This document shows positions 44,340 through 52,276 of a stretch of DNA of 64,000 nucleotides, piece after piece. Position 1 is the first letter of the stretch, and each line of letters opens with the position of its first letter. The notes below the pieces were generated by a model. The model did no database searches. It had not been told where the DNA came from and was given only the letters and a program-made list of their open reading frames with translations. The stretch comes from Cyclobacterium jeungdonense. GTDB taxonomy: Bacteria > Bacteroidota > Bacteroidia > Cytophagales > Cyclobacteriaceae. The stretch lies in assembly GCF_010994275.1 (NCBI RefSeq), contig NZ_WMCD01000006.1, positions 124,001 through 188,000 of the forward strand. The letters run 5' to 3'. The translations under genes and the position numbers were made by a program.

Positions 44340-45548
44340 ATGCGCATTTCCGATTATCATTTAACCTATTGTACCAATATTCATCCGGGAGAAAGCTGGG
44401 ATGCAACCTTTACCAACCTGAAAGATTATGTGCCGCGGATAAAAGAAAGTGTATCCGCAAAACAACCCTTTGGTATCGGATTGAGGATTTCGGATGAGGC
44501 AAGTAGGGAGCTGATGGAACCCGGAAATCTAAGCGAACTCAAAAGCTGGCTGGAAACGAATCACTGCTACGTGTTCACCCTTAATGGCTTTCCCTTTGGC
44601 GGCTTTCACAGACAGGTGGTTAAAGATGAGGTGCATCATCCCGACTGGACTACTCGTGAGCGGGTCACCTATACACTCCGGCTTTTTGATATTTTGTCAG
44701 CCATTATGCCCGCTGACATGGATGCGGGGATTTCCACCTCTCCATTAAGCTATAAACACTGGCACAAAAGTCCCGAAGCATTGGAGCAGGTAATGACCCA
44801 ATCTTGCGATCACCTGCTGGAGGTGGTGGATCGTTTGTATATCCTGAAACAGGAGAAGGGTCAGTTGCTACACCTGGATATAGAGCCTGAGCCCGACGGA
44901 ATCATTGAGAATTCCGCTGGGTTAATACAGTTTTTTACCGATTGGCTGCTTCCAAAAGGAATTGCTCTGTTTGTAAAGAAATATGGAATTTCGGCAGCCG
45001 CTGCCCGGGAACTTATTCTGGATCATGTACGAGTTTGTTACGATGTGTGTCACTTTGCAGTGGCTTACGAAGATCACGATGCAGTCCTGCAAAGGCTTCA
45101 GGAGGAAGGCATCAAAATCGGCAAATTCCAGCTCAGTGCCGCCTTGAAAATTCCGATACCAAAAAAAATAGGAGATAGGAAATTGGTAGAAAAAGCTTTG
45201 TTGCCCTTCGTCGAATCTACCTACCTTCATCAGGTAATTGGAGTTGAGAAGGACGGTACCCAACATGCGTACCCGGATCTACCGGATGCCTTGTTGAAAT
45301 TATCGGAAACTGAAGAAGCCGAATGGAGGATCCACTTCCATGTACCGGTATTTTTGTCCGGATACGGCACCTTAAAGTCCACCCAGGAGGATATCCTTAC
45401 TGTATTAAAATTGAATGAAAAAGGGCAGTATTCTGCGCAGCTGGAAGTGGAGACGTATACATGGGAGGTTTTGCCCGAAGACATTCACCTCTCTCTGGGA
45501 CAATCCATCATCCGGGAACTGGACTGGGTGAAAAAACAAATCACATGA
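44340..45548 (+). CDS. eboE: EboE, metabolite traffic TIM-barrel protein
   Basis: 402 residues. The start RISDYHLTYCTNIHPGESWD and later FTLNGFPFGGFHRQVVKDEVHHPDW match the EboE family, a xylose-isomerase-like TIM barrel; LHLDIEPEPDGIIEN and VCYDVCHFAVAYED carry likely metal ligands. The chemical role is not known. It overlaps eboF by four bases (ATGA), indicating translational coupling. Confidence 0.92.
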   Translation: MRISDYHLTYCTNIHPGESWDATFTNLKDYVPRIKESVSAKQPFGIGLRISDEASRELMEPGNLSELKSWLETNHCYVFTLNGFPFGGFHRQVVKDEVHHPDWTTRERVTYTLRLFDILSAIMPADMDAGISTSPLSYKHWHKSPEALEQVMTQSCDHLLEVVDRLYILKQEKGQLLHLDIEPEPDGIIENSAGLIQFFTDWLLPKGIALFVKKYGISAAAARELILDHVRVCYDVCHFAVAYEDHDAVLQRLQEEGIKIGKFQLSAALKIPIPKKIGDRKLVEKALLPFVESTYLHQVIGVEKDGTQHAYPDLPDALLKLSETEEAEWRIHFHVPVFLSGYGTLKSTQEDILTVLKLNEKGQYSAQLEVETYTWEVLPEDIHLSLGQSIIRELDWVKKQIT

Positions 45549-46921
45549 AAAAAACAGTTGTACTCAATGTAGTGGCGCTATCTGGAAGGATCTTGGGAAA
45601 ACACACCCCCTTCCTCAGCCAGTGGGTAAAAAAACGAAAACAAGCTTCCATTAAACCCGTATTACCTGCGGTCACCTGTTCCGCGCAGTCCGTTTACCTG
45701 ACGGGTAAATGGCCGGAGGAAAACGGAATCGTGGGGAATGGCTGGTATTTTAAGGATGAATGTGAGATCAAATTCTGGAGGCAGTCCAATCACCTGGTCC
45801 AATCATCGAAAATCTGGGATGCGCTGAAGGCTGAAAACCCCGATTTTACTTGTTCCAATATGTTTTGGTGGTACAACATGTATTCCTCGGTGGATTATGG
45901 TGTTACTCCGAGGCCCTTGTATCCTTCAGATGGCAGAAAGTTGCCGGACGTTCATAGTCAGCCCATGGATTTGCGGGATCGCCTTCAGAAAGAGCTGGGT
46001 CAGTTTCCCTTGTTTTCCTTTTGGGGGCCCAATGCCAATATCTCTTCTTCTAAATGGATAGCAGAAGCGTCTATGAAAGTAGACGAATGGCATGACCCCA
46101 CGCTTACCTTAATCTACCTTCCTCATTTGGATTATGGCTTGCAAAAACACGGAACCGATTTTGATTTCATTGGAAAGGATCTGGAGGAGATAGACGGGTT
46201 GTGTGAGCGATTAATTACCTATTACGAGCAGCGAGGTGCGGAGATTATCTTACTCTCTGAATACGGAATCACTTCCGTAAACAAGCCCATCCATATCAAC
46301 CGGGCCCTTAGAAAAGAAGGCTATATCCAGGTAAAGGATGAATTGGGATTGGAAACCCTGGATGCGGGCACCTGTAAGGCATTTGCGGTTTCAGACCACC
46401 AGTTGGCGCATATTTATATCAATGATCCAGCGGAAAAGGAGGCGGTCAAAAACCTGATAGCTTCCCTGCCCGGGGTTGAAAGAGTGCTGGATGAGGAAGG
46501 GAAAAAAGAATACCATCTAAACCACGAAAGGGCAGGTGATCTGGTAGCCGTAGCAGACAAGGACTCCTGGTTTACCTACTATTATTGGTTGGATGATTCA
46601 AAGGCTCCCGATTATGCCCGCACGGTAGATATTCACCGGAAGCCGGGTTATGATCCGGTCGAAATGTTTGCCAATCCGGACATTCCCTTTCTGAAAGCAA
46701 AGCTGGGTTGGATATTGCTCAAAAAGAAACTGGGATTCAGGTACCTAATGGACGTGATTCCTTTACAGGCTGACCTGGTAAAAGGCTCCCACGGACGAAT
46801 TAGCGAGAATCCCCTGGACTGGCCTGTTTTAATTCTACCGGAAAACTCCACTGAAACGGAAGATGAAGTCAGTCCGACCGATGTGTATTCCTTGATTTAC
46901 GACCAGGTCATGAGAAAATAA
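45545..46921 (+). CDS. eboF: EboF, alkaline-phosphatase-like nucleotide pyrophosphatase family
   Basis: 458 residues from ATG 45545, overlapping the eboE stop as ATGA; an ATG at 45461 inside eboE is rejected. The alkaline-phosphatase-superfamily pattern is visible: PAVTCSAQSVYLTGKWPEENGI (catalytic Thr), YLPHLDYGLQKHG (metal Asp/His), ILLSEYGIT and GSHGRI (metal His near the C-terminus). It probably hydrolyses a phosphodiester or pyrophosphate in the ebo product pathway. No signal peptide is seen, so its location is likely cytoplasmic. It ends the cluster. Confidence 0.9.
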   Translation: MKKTVVLNVVALSGRILGKHTPFLSQWVKKRKQASIKPVLPAVTCSAQSVYLTGKWPEENGIVGNGWYFKDECEIKFWRQSNHLVQSSKIWDALKAENPDFTCSNMFWWYNMYSSVDYGVTPRPLYPSDGRKLPDVHSQPMDLRDRLQKELGQFPLFSFWGPNANISSSKWIAEASMKVDEWHDPTLTLIYLPHLDYGLQKHGTDFDFIGKDLEEIDGLCERLITYYEQRGAEIILLSEYGITSVNKPIHINRALRKEGYIQVKDELGLETLDAGTCKAFAVSDHQLAHIYINDPAEKEAVKNLIASLPGVERVLDEEGKKEYHLNHERAGDLVAVADKDSWFTYYYWLDDSKAPDYARTVDIHRKPGYDPVEMFANPDIPFLKAKLGWILLKKKLGFRYLMDVIPLQADLVKGSHGRISENPLDWPVLILPENSTETEDEVSPTDVYSLIYDQVMRK

Positions 46922-46968
46922 CTATTTTGGATACGTTTTATTTCTAAAATAAGTAACTTACATATTCT

Positions 46969-47373
46969 ATGACGAAAGGTTGGAAATGGTTTTTCGGTAT
47001 CGGTTCGCTGCTGTTTTTATTGTTTGCCTATTGGCAGATAAATGATCCGGACCCAATGTGGTGGGTGCCCGTGTACCTGATCGCCGCCCTCACAGCAGGG
47101 TTTGCTTTCTTCGGAAAGTTTAATGTAAACCTACTGGTGTTTTTAACCTTCAGTTATTTGATTGGCGCGGTGTTCTTCTGGCCGGAAAATATCCTGGGTT
47201 GGATAGGGGAAGAGTGGCAACAAAAAGACCTGTCCATGAAAACCACAGCCATGGAAATTAACCGTGAATTTTTTGGCCTAACCCTAGCAGCGGTAGTTTT
47301 TGCACTGGAAGCGATTATTGGAAGGAGAAAAAGGCTGTTGGAAAATCAGAAAAAAAGCGAGCTGGATTCCTGA
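46969..47373 (+). CDS. Transmembrane family 220-like protein
   Basis: 134 residues with about four hydrophobic segments (GIGSLLFLLFAYWQIND, VPVYLIAALTAGFAFFG, VNLLVFLTFSYLIGAVFF, GLTLAAVVFALEAIIG). The start followed by YWQINDPDPMWWVPVY is diagnostic of TMEM220-like proteins, whose function is unknown. It lies 47 bases after eboF on the same strand and could be read through from the ebo operon, but is not a known ebo member. Confidence 0.85.
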   Translation: MTKGWKWFFGIGSLLFLLFAYWQINDPDPMWWVPVYLIAALTAGFAFFGKFNVNLLVFLTFSYLIGAVFFWPENILGWIGEEWQQKDLSMKTTAMEINREFFGLTLAAVVFALEAIIGRRKRLLENQKKSELDS

Positions 47374-47425
47374 AAAATACGTTCTAATCAAGCCATTTTA
47401 CAAGTCGGGAAATTTAATATAAAAC

Positions 47426-48436
47426 ATGACGAAAAAATACGATGTGACGGGTATGGGAAATGCCCTGGTGGATATAGAGTTTGAGGTAAGTGATTCTTTT
47501 CTGGAAACGAATGGTATAGAAAAAGGTCTGATGACGCTAGTCGATGAAGAGCGGCAGGGAACGCTAATGACTGCCATTCATACTAAAACTTCCAAGCTGC
47601 AATGTGGTGGATCCGCCGCCAACACCGTCATCGCCCTCAGTCAGTTCGGAGGAAAATCATACTACTGCTGCAAAGTGGCAGACGACGAGCTGGGTAGGTT
47701 TTTTATGGAGGATCTTCGGGAGTCAGGTGTCAACCATAACCTGGACCCTTACCAGTTGGAAAAAGGAATTACAGGTAAATGCCTGGTAATGGTAACAGCT
47801 GATGCAGAAAGAACCATGAATACCTTTCTGGGAATAACCCAAACATTCTCAAAATCCCAGGTAAACCCGGAGGCTATCAAAGACTCCAAGTACCTGTATA
47901 TCGAAGGATACCTGATCACTTCTCCCGATGCGAAAGAGGCAATGCTTCAAGCTAAAAAAGTGGCAAAGGAACACGGTGTAAAAGTAGCAATTACCTTCTC
48001 CGATCCTGCGATGGTCAAGTATTTTGGAGCCGGTTTTGAGGAGATAATCGGTGATGGTGTGGACCTGCTTTTTGCCAATGAAGAAGAAGCCATGTTGTAT
48101 ACAGGTGAGGATTCGATTCTTGAGGCAAGGGAAGCCATGAAAAAACTGGCAACCCGTTTCGTTATTACCCAGGGTAAAAATGGAGCGATGATCTACGACG
48201 GAGAAACCTTTATAGATATCGAACCCTACCCTACCCGTGCGGTGGATAGCAATGGTGCTGGTGATATGTTTGCCGGGGCCTTTCTTTACGGGATTACCAA
48301 TGGACATTCCTACGCTTCGAGTGGAAAATTGGCCAGCATGGCGTCCTCCAAAATTGTCAGCCAGTTTGGTCCTCGCCTTAGCTGGGATGAGGCCAGAGAA
48401 ATTTTGGATCGGCTCAGGCCGGATCAGGAGGCATAA
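47426..48436 (+). CDS. PfkB-family carbohydrate/adenosine kinase
   Basis: 336 residues. PfkB features: VTGMGNALVDIEFEV at the N-terminus, LQCGGSAANTVIALSQFGG (substrate-binding GGSAAN), and the C-terminal NGAGDMFAGAFLYG with catalytic Asp. The adenosine-kinase-like subgroup is common in Bacteroidota. It phosphorylates a sugar or nucleoside with ATP in the cytoplasm. Stand-alone gene, 52 bases after the TMEM220-like gene. Confidence 0.92.
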   Translation: MTKKYDVTGMGNALVDIEFEVSDSFLETNGIEKGLMTLVDEERQGTLMTAIHTKTSKLQCGGSAANTVIALSQFGGKSYYCCKVADDELGRFFMEDLRESGVNHNLDPYQLEKGITGKCLVMVTADAERTMNTFLGITQTFSKSQVNPEAIKDSKYLYIEGYLITSPDAKEAMLQAKKVAKEHGVKVAITFSDPAMVKYFGAGFEEIIGDGVDLLFANEEEAMLYTGEDSILEAREAMKKLATRFVITQGKNGAMIYDGETFIDIEPYPTRAVDSNGAGDMFAGAFLYGITNGHSYASSGKLASMASSKIVSQFGPRLSWDEAREILDRLRPDQEA

Positions 48437-48476
48437 AGACCGGTAAAACACGTGATAGCTTGTAAGTTATAAATGT

Positions 48477-48503
48477 CTTTGACCCGTTAAATTTTCGTCA
48501 AAG
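48477..48503. promoter_or_regulatory. Inverted repeat CTTTGAC/GTCAAAG
   Basis: CTTTGAC at 48477-48483 and GTCAAAG at 48497-48503, perfect 7-base arms with a 13-base AT-rich spacer, 64 bases ahead of the small exported-protein gene. Spacing fits a dimer-binding operator. Confidence 0.4.
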
Positions 48504-48566
48504 TTGCTTTTATAGCCATTTATGGATAAATTGTTTTACATATTCGTAAACCTAAACCATTTTATC

Positions 48567-48968
48567 ATGACAAGTCACGCAAATTCAAAAATGTTATTTC
48601 GTTTTGGCCTACTATTGTTGGCCATGGGCTGTTTGGTTTTCTTCCAGGCCGATGCTTTTGAAAAAGAAGGCGATGGAGAAGAAATAAGTGTTAGCGGAGA
48701 GGTTTTGGATCTTTCCTGCTTTATGGCTAGTGGTGCTAAAGGAGAAGGACACAAAGGCTGCGCTGAAAAATGCATGGCTAACGGCATGCCTATTGGTTTG
48801 CTGGGGTCAGATGGGAAAGTCTACCTCTTGGTAGAGGATCACAAAAATGCCAGTCCGTATCAGTCATTAAAGGAACTCGCTGCAGCAAATGTGGAGGTAA
48901 CTGGAAATTATTTTGTTAGAAACGGGATGCCTGGTATCGTAATTAAGACCGTATCAGAAAAGGGTTAA
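48567..48968 (+). CDS. Small exported Cys-containing protein of unknown function
   Basis: 133 residues from ATG 48567; an upstream ATG at 48522 would add 15 residues before a normal signal peptide. A signal sequence (MLFRFGLLLLAMGCLVFFQADAF) is followed by a domain starting ISVSGEVLDLSCFMASGAKGEGHKGCAEKCMANGMPIG, with three Cys and two His in C-x17-C-x3-C spacing, then VTGNYFVRNGMPGIVIKTV. The Cys/His cluster could bind a metal. Stand-alone, between the kinase and a convergent operon, with an inverted repeat upstream. Confidence 0.75.
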   Translation: MTSHANSKMLFRFGLLLLAMGCLVFFQADAFEKEGDGEEISVSGEVLDLSCFMASGAKGEGHKGCAEKCMANGMPIGLLGSDGKVYLLVEDHKNASPYQSLKELAAANVEVTGNYFVRNGMPGIVIKTVSEKG

Positions 48969-48996
48969 TTTATCAAAAAGGATAGATGTATGTATA

Positions 48997-49025
48997 GGGA
49001 CGGGAATATTTCCGTCCCATTTTTT
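48997..49025. terminator. Terminator between convergent genes
   Basis: GGGACGG at 48997-49003 pairs with CCGTCCC at 49012-49018, followed by ATTTTTT. It reaches the end of the minus-strand lipoprotein gene and may serve both directions. Confidence 0.8.
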
Positions 49026-49560
49026 ATTCCTCGAACACGACATGTGTAAAGGAATAGTCGGTGCGTACCAGGCTGTCCGTTTCCGATGGAAGGTAATGTA
49101 AATCGAAGAGCACATGGTTTAGATCCAGTGCGTTGTTAATAACTAACTGGTAGGCTTGATCACCGATTTTGGTGAGAACGTAATCAGGGTATTCCGGAAA
49201 GGTAAATTCGATTTCACCGCTATAGTCCAAAGGAAACCGGGTTTTAAGGTAAAATTTATCCTCAAATAAGAAGGCATCCTGTATGAGTGGATAAAACGTG
49301 TTGTAGATCCTTTTTTCCTTAACTAATAAACTTTCAAAATAGGTGATCCCTCCTTCCTGATATTTTTGCCTGGTACTGTCACCATCCTGTACTACGACCC
49401 ACCTGTTTTGATGCGTCGAAGGTTGGCTGTCCTTAATAATACCCTCCTCTGTTGCGCTAATTCTGGATGCTTTTTCTTCCTTTTTTGGCTTACAGCCTAA
49501 GGTCCATACCCAGCAAAGTAGGAATAGCGGGAAAACTACCTTCCTTAACTTTTTTTCCAT
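49024..49560 (-). CDS. Hypothetical lipoprotein
   Basis: 178 residues. Lipoprotein signal with the lipobox TLGC, acylated Cys at 23. The mature part has beta-strand-rich segments (YQEGGITYFESLLVKEKRIYN, FLFEDKFYLKTRFPLD, YQLVINNALDLNHVLFDL). I do not recognise the family. It overlaps the mnmD 3' end by 16 bases, so it is the last gene of the minus-strand operon M16 peptidase - ispF - mnmD - lipoprotein. Confidence 0.8.
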   Translation of the reverse strand: MEKKLRKVVFPLFLLCWVWTLGCKPKKEEKASRISATEEGIIKDSQPSTHQNRWVVVQDGDSTRQKYQEGGITYFESLLVKEKRIYNTFYPLIQDAFLFEDKFYLKTRFPLDYSGEIEFTFPEYPDYVLTKIGDQAYQLVINNALDLNHVLFDLHYLPSETDSLVRTDYSFTHVVFEE

Positions 49561-50234
49561 GCCCGGGTCATTTCTTTTTTACCCGGCGGTCCGGGTACCT
49601 CATCCAAGGTTAACTCGAGGGATTGAAGGTTCTTTTTGAGATGGCCTGCTGCGCAGTAGGTAACAAAGTTAGCACCGGGATTCATACTGGCATGAATTTT
49701 TTCAAGTAGCGGTTTCTCCCATAGTTCGGGTTGTTTTTTAGGAGAAAAGGCGTCAAAGTAGACTATGTCTGTAGGATAGAGCTGGACATCCTGCAAGGAA
49801 ACCGTTTCCTTTTTAATGTTAAAATAGTCAGTTAATGGCTTCCCGGTATCCCATTCCATTTTGTGCAACTTTCTAAAATAACCGTTGTAGTGAGTGAGGG
49901 TTTCATCTTGCTGGGTATAATTTAGGGCATCGTAAATTTTTTCCGGAAGTGGAAAGGGTTCTATGGTATGGTACAATACCGGAACCTGGTTTTGTTCTGC
50001 CCAAATCAAGGTAAGCCAGGCATTGAGGCCGGTACCAAAGCCCACCTCAAAAATCCGAATAGGAAACTTACCCCGGTTTCGGGCGTACCAGGCTTCTAAG
50101 CCATAAAGTAGAAATACGTGGATGGACTCCCGATAGGCACCATGGGAAGAATGATAGCTTTCGTTGAGTTCCGGAAGGTATACCGAATGGGACCCGTCTT
50201 CCGTAGTAATGATTTTGGGTTCCTTCTTTTTCAT
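49545..50234 (-). CDS. mnmD: tRNA 5-methylaminomethyl-2-thiouridine methyltransferase MnmD
   Basis: 229 residues from the ATG at 50234, which overlaps the ispF stop by four bases (ATGA); an ATG further upstream at 50273 is rejected. DUF752-type methyltransferase features: TEDGSHSVYLPELNESYHSSHGAYRES, RIFEVGFGTGLNAWLTL (SAM-binding GxGxG), and DIVYFDAFSPKKQPELW. It completes the mnm5s2U34 modification of the wobble base without the MnmC oxidase half, as usual in Bacteroidota. Confidence 0.9.
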   Translation of the reverse strand: MKKKEPKIITTEDGSHSVYLPELNESYHSSHGAYRESIHVFLLYGLEAWYARNRGKFPIRIFEVGFGTGLNAWLTLIWAEQNQVPVLYHTIEPFPLPEKIYDALNYTQQDETLTHYNGYFRKLHKMEWDTGKPLTDYFNIKKETVSLQDVQLYPTDIVYFDAFSPKKQPELWEKPLLEKIHASMNPGANFVTYCAAGHLKKNLQSLELTLDEVPGPPGKKEMTRAWKKS

Positions 50235-50728
50235 TTTATGGGTTGATTTGGCTGGTGAATTAAAGCCACACAATAGGCGGATACTCCTTCCTGCCTTCCT
50301 ACAAAACCCAAATTTTCCGTGGTGGTGGCCTTAATTGATACCTGGTTTTCTGTTACTTGCATTACCTCCGAAAGGCATTTTTTCATTTGCGGGATAAAGG
50401 GATTGATTTTTGGCTTTTGAAGGCAAATGGTAGCATCCAGGTTTCCCAGCGCATACCCGCTATCCACCACTAGCCTCATGACTTCTTTCAACAATAATTT
50501 GCTATCAATTCCCTTGTACTGGGGGTCCTGATCTGAAAAGTGGTACCCGATGTCGCGCAGGTTGGCAGCTCCCAAGAGGGCATCACAAATGACATGTATC
50601 AGCACGTCTGCATCCGAATGCCCCACTGCCCCTTTGTGATGAGGAATTTTAATTCCACCTAACCAAAAATCAACCTTTTCTTCCAGTTGATGAACATCGT
50701 AACCAAATCCTATTCGAAAATTATTCAT
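50231..50728 (-). CDS. ispF: 2-C-methyl-D-erythritol 2,4-cyclodiphosphate synthase
   Basis: 165 residues from ATG 50728; an ATG at 50773 overlaps the upstream gene and adds no conserved residues. IspF motifs: FRIGFGYDVHQLEE (zinc-binding DVH), GHSDADVLIHVICDALLGA (HSDAD, second metal site), DIGYHFSDQDP, and IKATTTENLGFVGRQEG. It makes MEcPP in the non-mevalonate isoprenoid pathway. The four-base overlap with mnmD indicates co-translation. Confidence 0.97.
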   Translation of the reverse strand: MNNFRIGFGYDVHQLEEKVDFWLGGIKIPHHKGAVGHSDADVLIHVICDALLGAANLRDIGYHFSDQDPQYKGIDSKLLLKEVMRLVVDSGYALGNLDATICLQKPKINPFIPQMKKCLSEVMQVTENQVSIKATTTENLGFVGRQEGVSAYCVALIHQPNQPIK

Positions 50729-50765
50729 GATGTAATGTGTTAATCCCGGAACAATCCAGGATAGG

Positions 50766-52004
50766 TCAATCATTGCATTTATAATAAACTACTGAAGCCA
50801 AATCATCACTTAGATAGGTATCAGACGCCTCCTTGATTTCTTCTGCCGAAATGGCTAGTTTCCGGTCAAATTCCGTCTGGATTAAAGATGGATCTCCCAA
50901 GGAGGCATAATAAGCCAGTTTCATGGCCCGCCCCAGCAACGAAACGGACTCGAAAGTTGTCATTGCTTCTGACTGATTTTTTATCTTTTGAAGGACCTGC
51001 TCTGGAAATTTTTTTTGTTTTAACCTTTCTACTATTTTATCCAGCTCCTCTTCGGCTTTTTCGGCGGGAATACCTTTTTCCATTTTGCCGGTAAATACCA
51101 TAAGCCCGGGGTCTATGTTTCCCAAAACGTAAGCCTGGCAGCTGGCAAAAGTAGACCCGTTTTTCACGAGTTTTTGCTCCAATACAGAGGATCTTCCAAA
51201 ACTTAAAATATCGGTAATAAGGTCGCATTTGAGGTACGCTTCCTCCAGCCTACCGGGAATCCTGTATACTTTGTATAGTGCCTCAGTAGGTACATCTGCG
51301 AATACCTGCTTGCTTCTTTTTCCGTTTTGGGGAGGTTCGGGAATGGGCGTAGAGATTTGATGCGAACTCCCCGGAATTTCACCAAACCAGTGAGTGACTT
51401 TTTCCCGAACTTCGTCAAATGCTACTTTCCCGGCAACGCACAAAACGGCATTATTCGGGGAGTAATGGTGCTGATAGAATTGCGACAAATCCTTTTTTTC
51501 CAATAGCTCGATATCTTCGATATGTTGTCCGATGGTGGGCCAGCGGTAAGGATGCTGCTCATAGGCCAGGCTTCGAACATGATGCATGGCATCCCCATAA
51601 GGCTGATTGAGATACCGCTGTTTAAACTCCTCCATAACCACTTGCTTCTGGGTCAGAACTTGCGGGTCGTTCAAGTTCAGGTGGAGCATTCTGTCGGATT
51701 CCAACCAAAGAGCAGTGTCAAGATTGACCGCCGGAAGGGTAATGTAATAATTGGTAATGTCTGTATTGGTAAAGGCATTACTGGAGCCTCCCACCCTTTC
51801 CAGTGCACTGTCAAATTCAGGAACGTGTCGCGAACCGGAAAACATAAGGTGTTCAAAATAGTGAGCCAAACCAGTTTTACCAGCGGTTTCATTTCTGGAT
51901 CCCACCTTATAGAGTAAATTGACAACGGCCATTTCGGAAGTAGGATCTTCGTGAACCAGCACCTGCAGGCCGTTGTCTAGCGTAAATTCTTTGTAATCGA
52001 TCAT
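50766..52004 (-). CDS. M16-family zinc metallopeptidase
   Basis: 412 residues. The inverted zinc motif HYFEH at 48-52 is followed about 75 residues later by VVMEEFKQR with the third ligand Glu. The protein has the full N-terminal catalytic half plus the second, inactive lobe in a single chain of about 45 kDa. No signal peptide is evident. It is the first gene of the operon leading to ispF (37-base gap). Processing of exported or damaged peptides is typical for the family. Confidence 0.92.
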   Translation of the reverse strand: MIDYKEFTLDNGLQVLVHEDPTSEMAVVNLLYKVGSRNETAGKTGLAHYFEHLMFSGSRHVPEFDSALERVGGSSNAFTNTDITNYYITLPAVNLDTALWLESDRMLHLNLNDPQVLTQKQVVMEEFKQRYLNQPYGDAMHHVRSLAYEQHPYRWPTIGQHIEDIELLEKKDLSQFYQHHYSPNNAVLCVAGKVAFDEVREKVTHWFGEIPGSSHQISTPIPEPPQNGKRSKQVFADVPTEALYKVYRIPGRLEEAYLKCDLITDILSFGRSSVLEQKLVKNGSTFASCQAYVLGNIDPGLMVFTGKMEKGIPAEKAEEELDKIVERLKQKKFPEQVLQKIKNQSEAMTTFESVSLLGRAMKLAYYASLGDPSLIQTEFDRKLAISAEEIKEASDTYLSDDLASVVYYKCND

Positions 52005-52054
52005 AGAATAGAGTCAAAAGTAAGAAAATTTTGTCCCATCCGACGCCTGTTTTT

Positions 52055-52276
52055 TTAAATTGATTCGCCTTTGTATCCTGATTTTTCCAAAGCAGCTTTG
52101 ACAGATTCGGGATCGACTTTTTCGTTTACGGTAAGAATTCTATCTGGGGATTTGAGATCCACTTCCCATTGGTTAGGGGCTAATTGGTTCAGGGCCGGAC
52201 TCACCGCAGCAATACAAGCCGCACATTTGATATTCGTTTTAAATTGCATGGACGTTTCTTTACTCATGGTTTTCAT
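52055..52276 (-). CDS. Small heavy-metal-associated (CopZ-like) protein
   Basis: 73 residues with one HMA fold: FKTNIKCAACIAAVSPAL, where the CAAC pair (K-C-A-A-C) replaces the usual GMxCxxC, followed by WEVDLKSPDRILTV and SVKAALEKSGYKGES. Its ATG overlaps the copA stop by four bases (ATGA), so it is coupled to the copper ATPase and likely delivers Cu(I) to it or buffers it in the cytoplasm. Confidence 0.88.
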   Translation of the reverse strand: MKTMSKETSMQFKTNIKCAACIAAVSPALNQLAPNQWEVDLKSPDRILTVNEKVDPESVKAALEKSGYKGESI

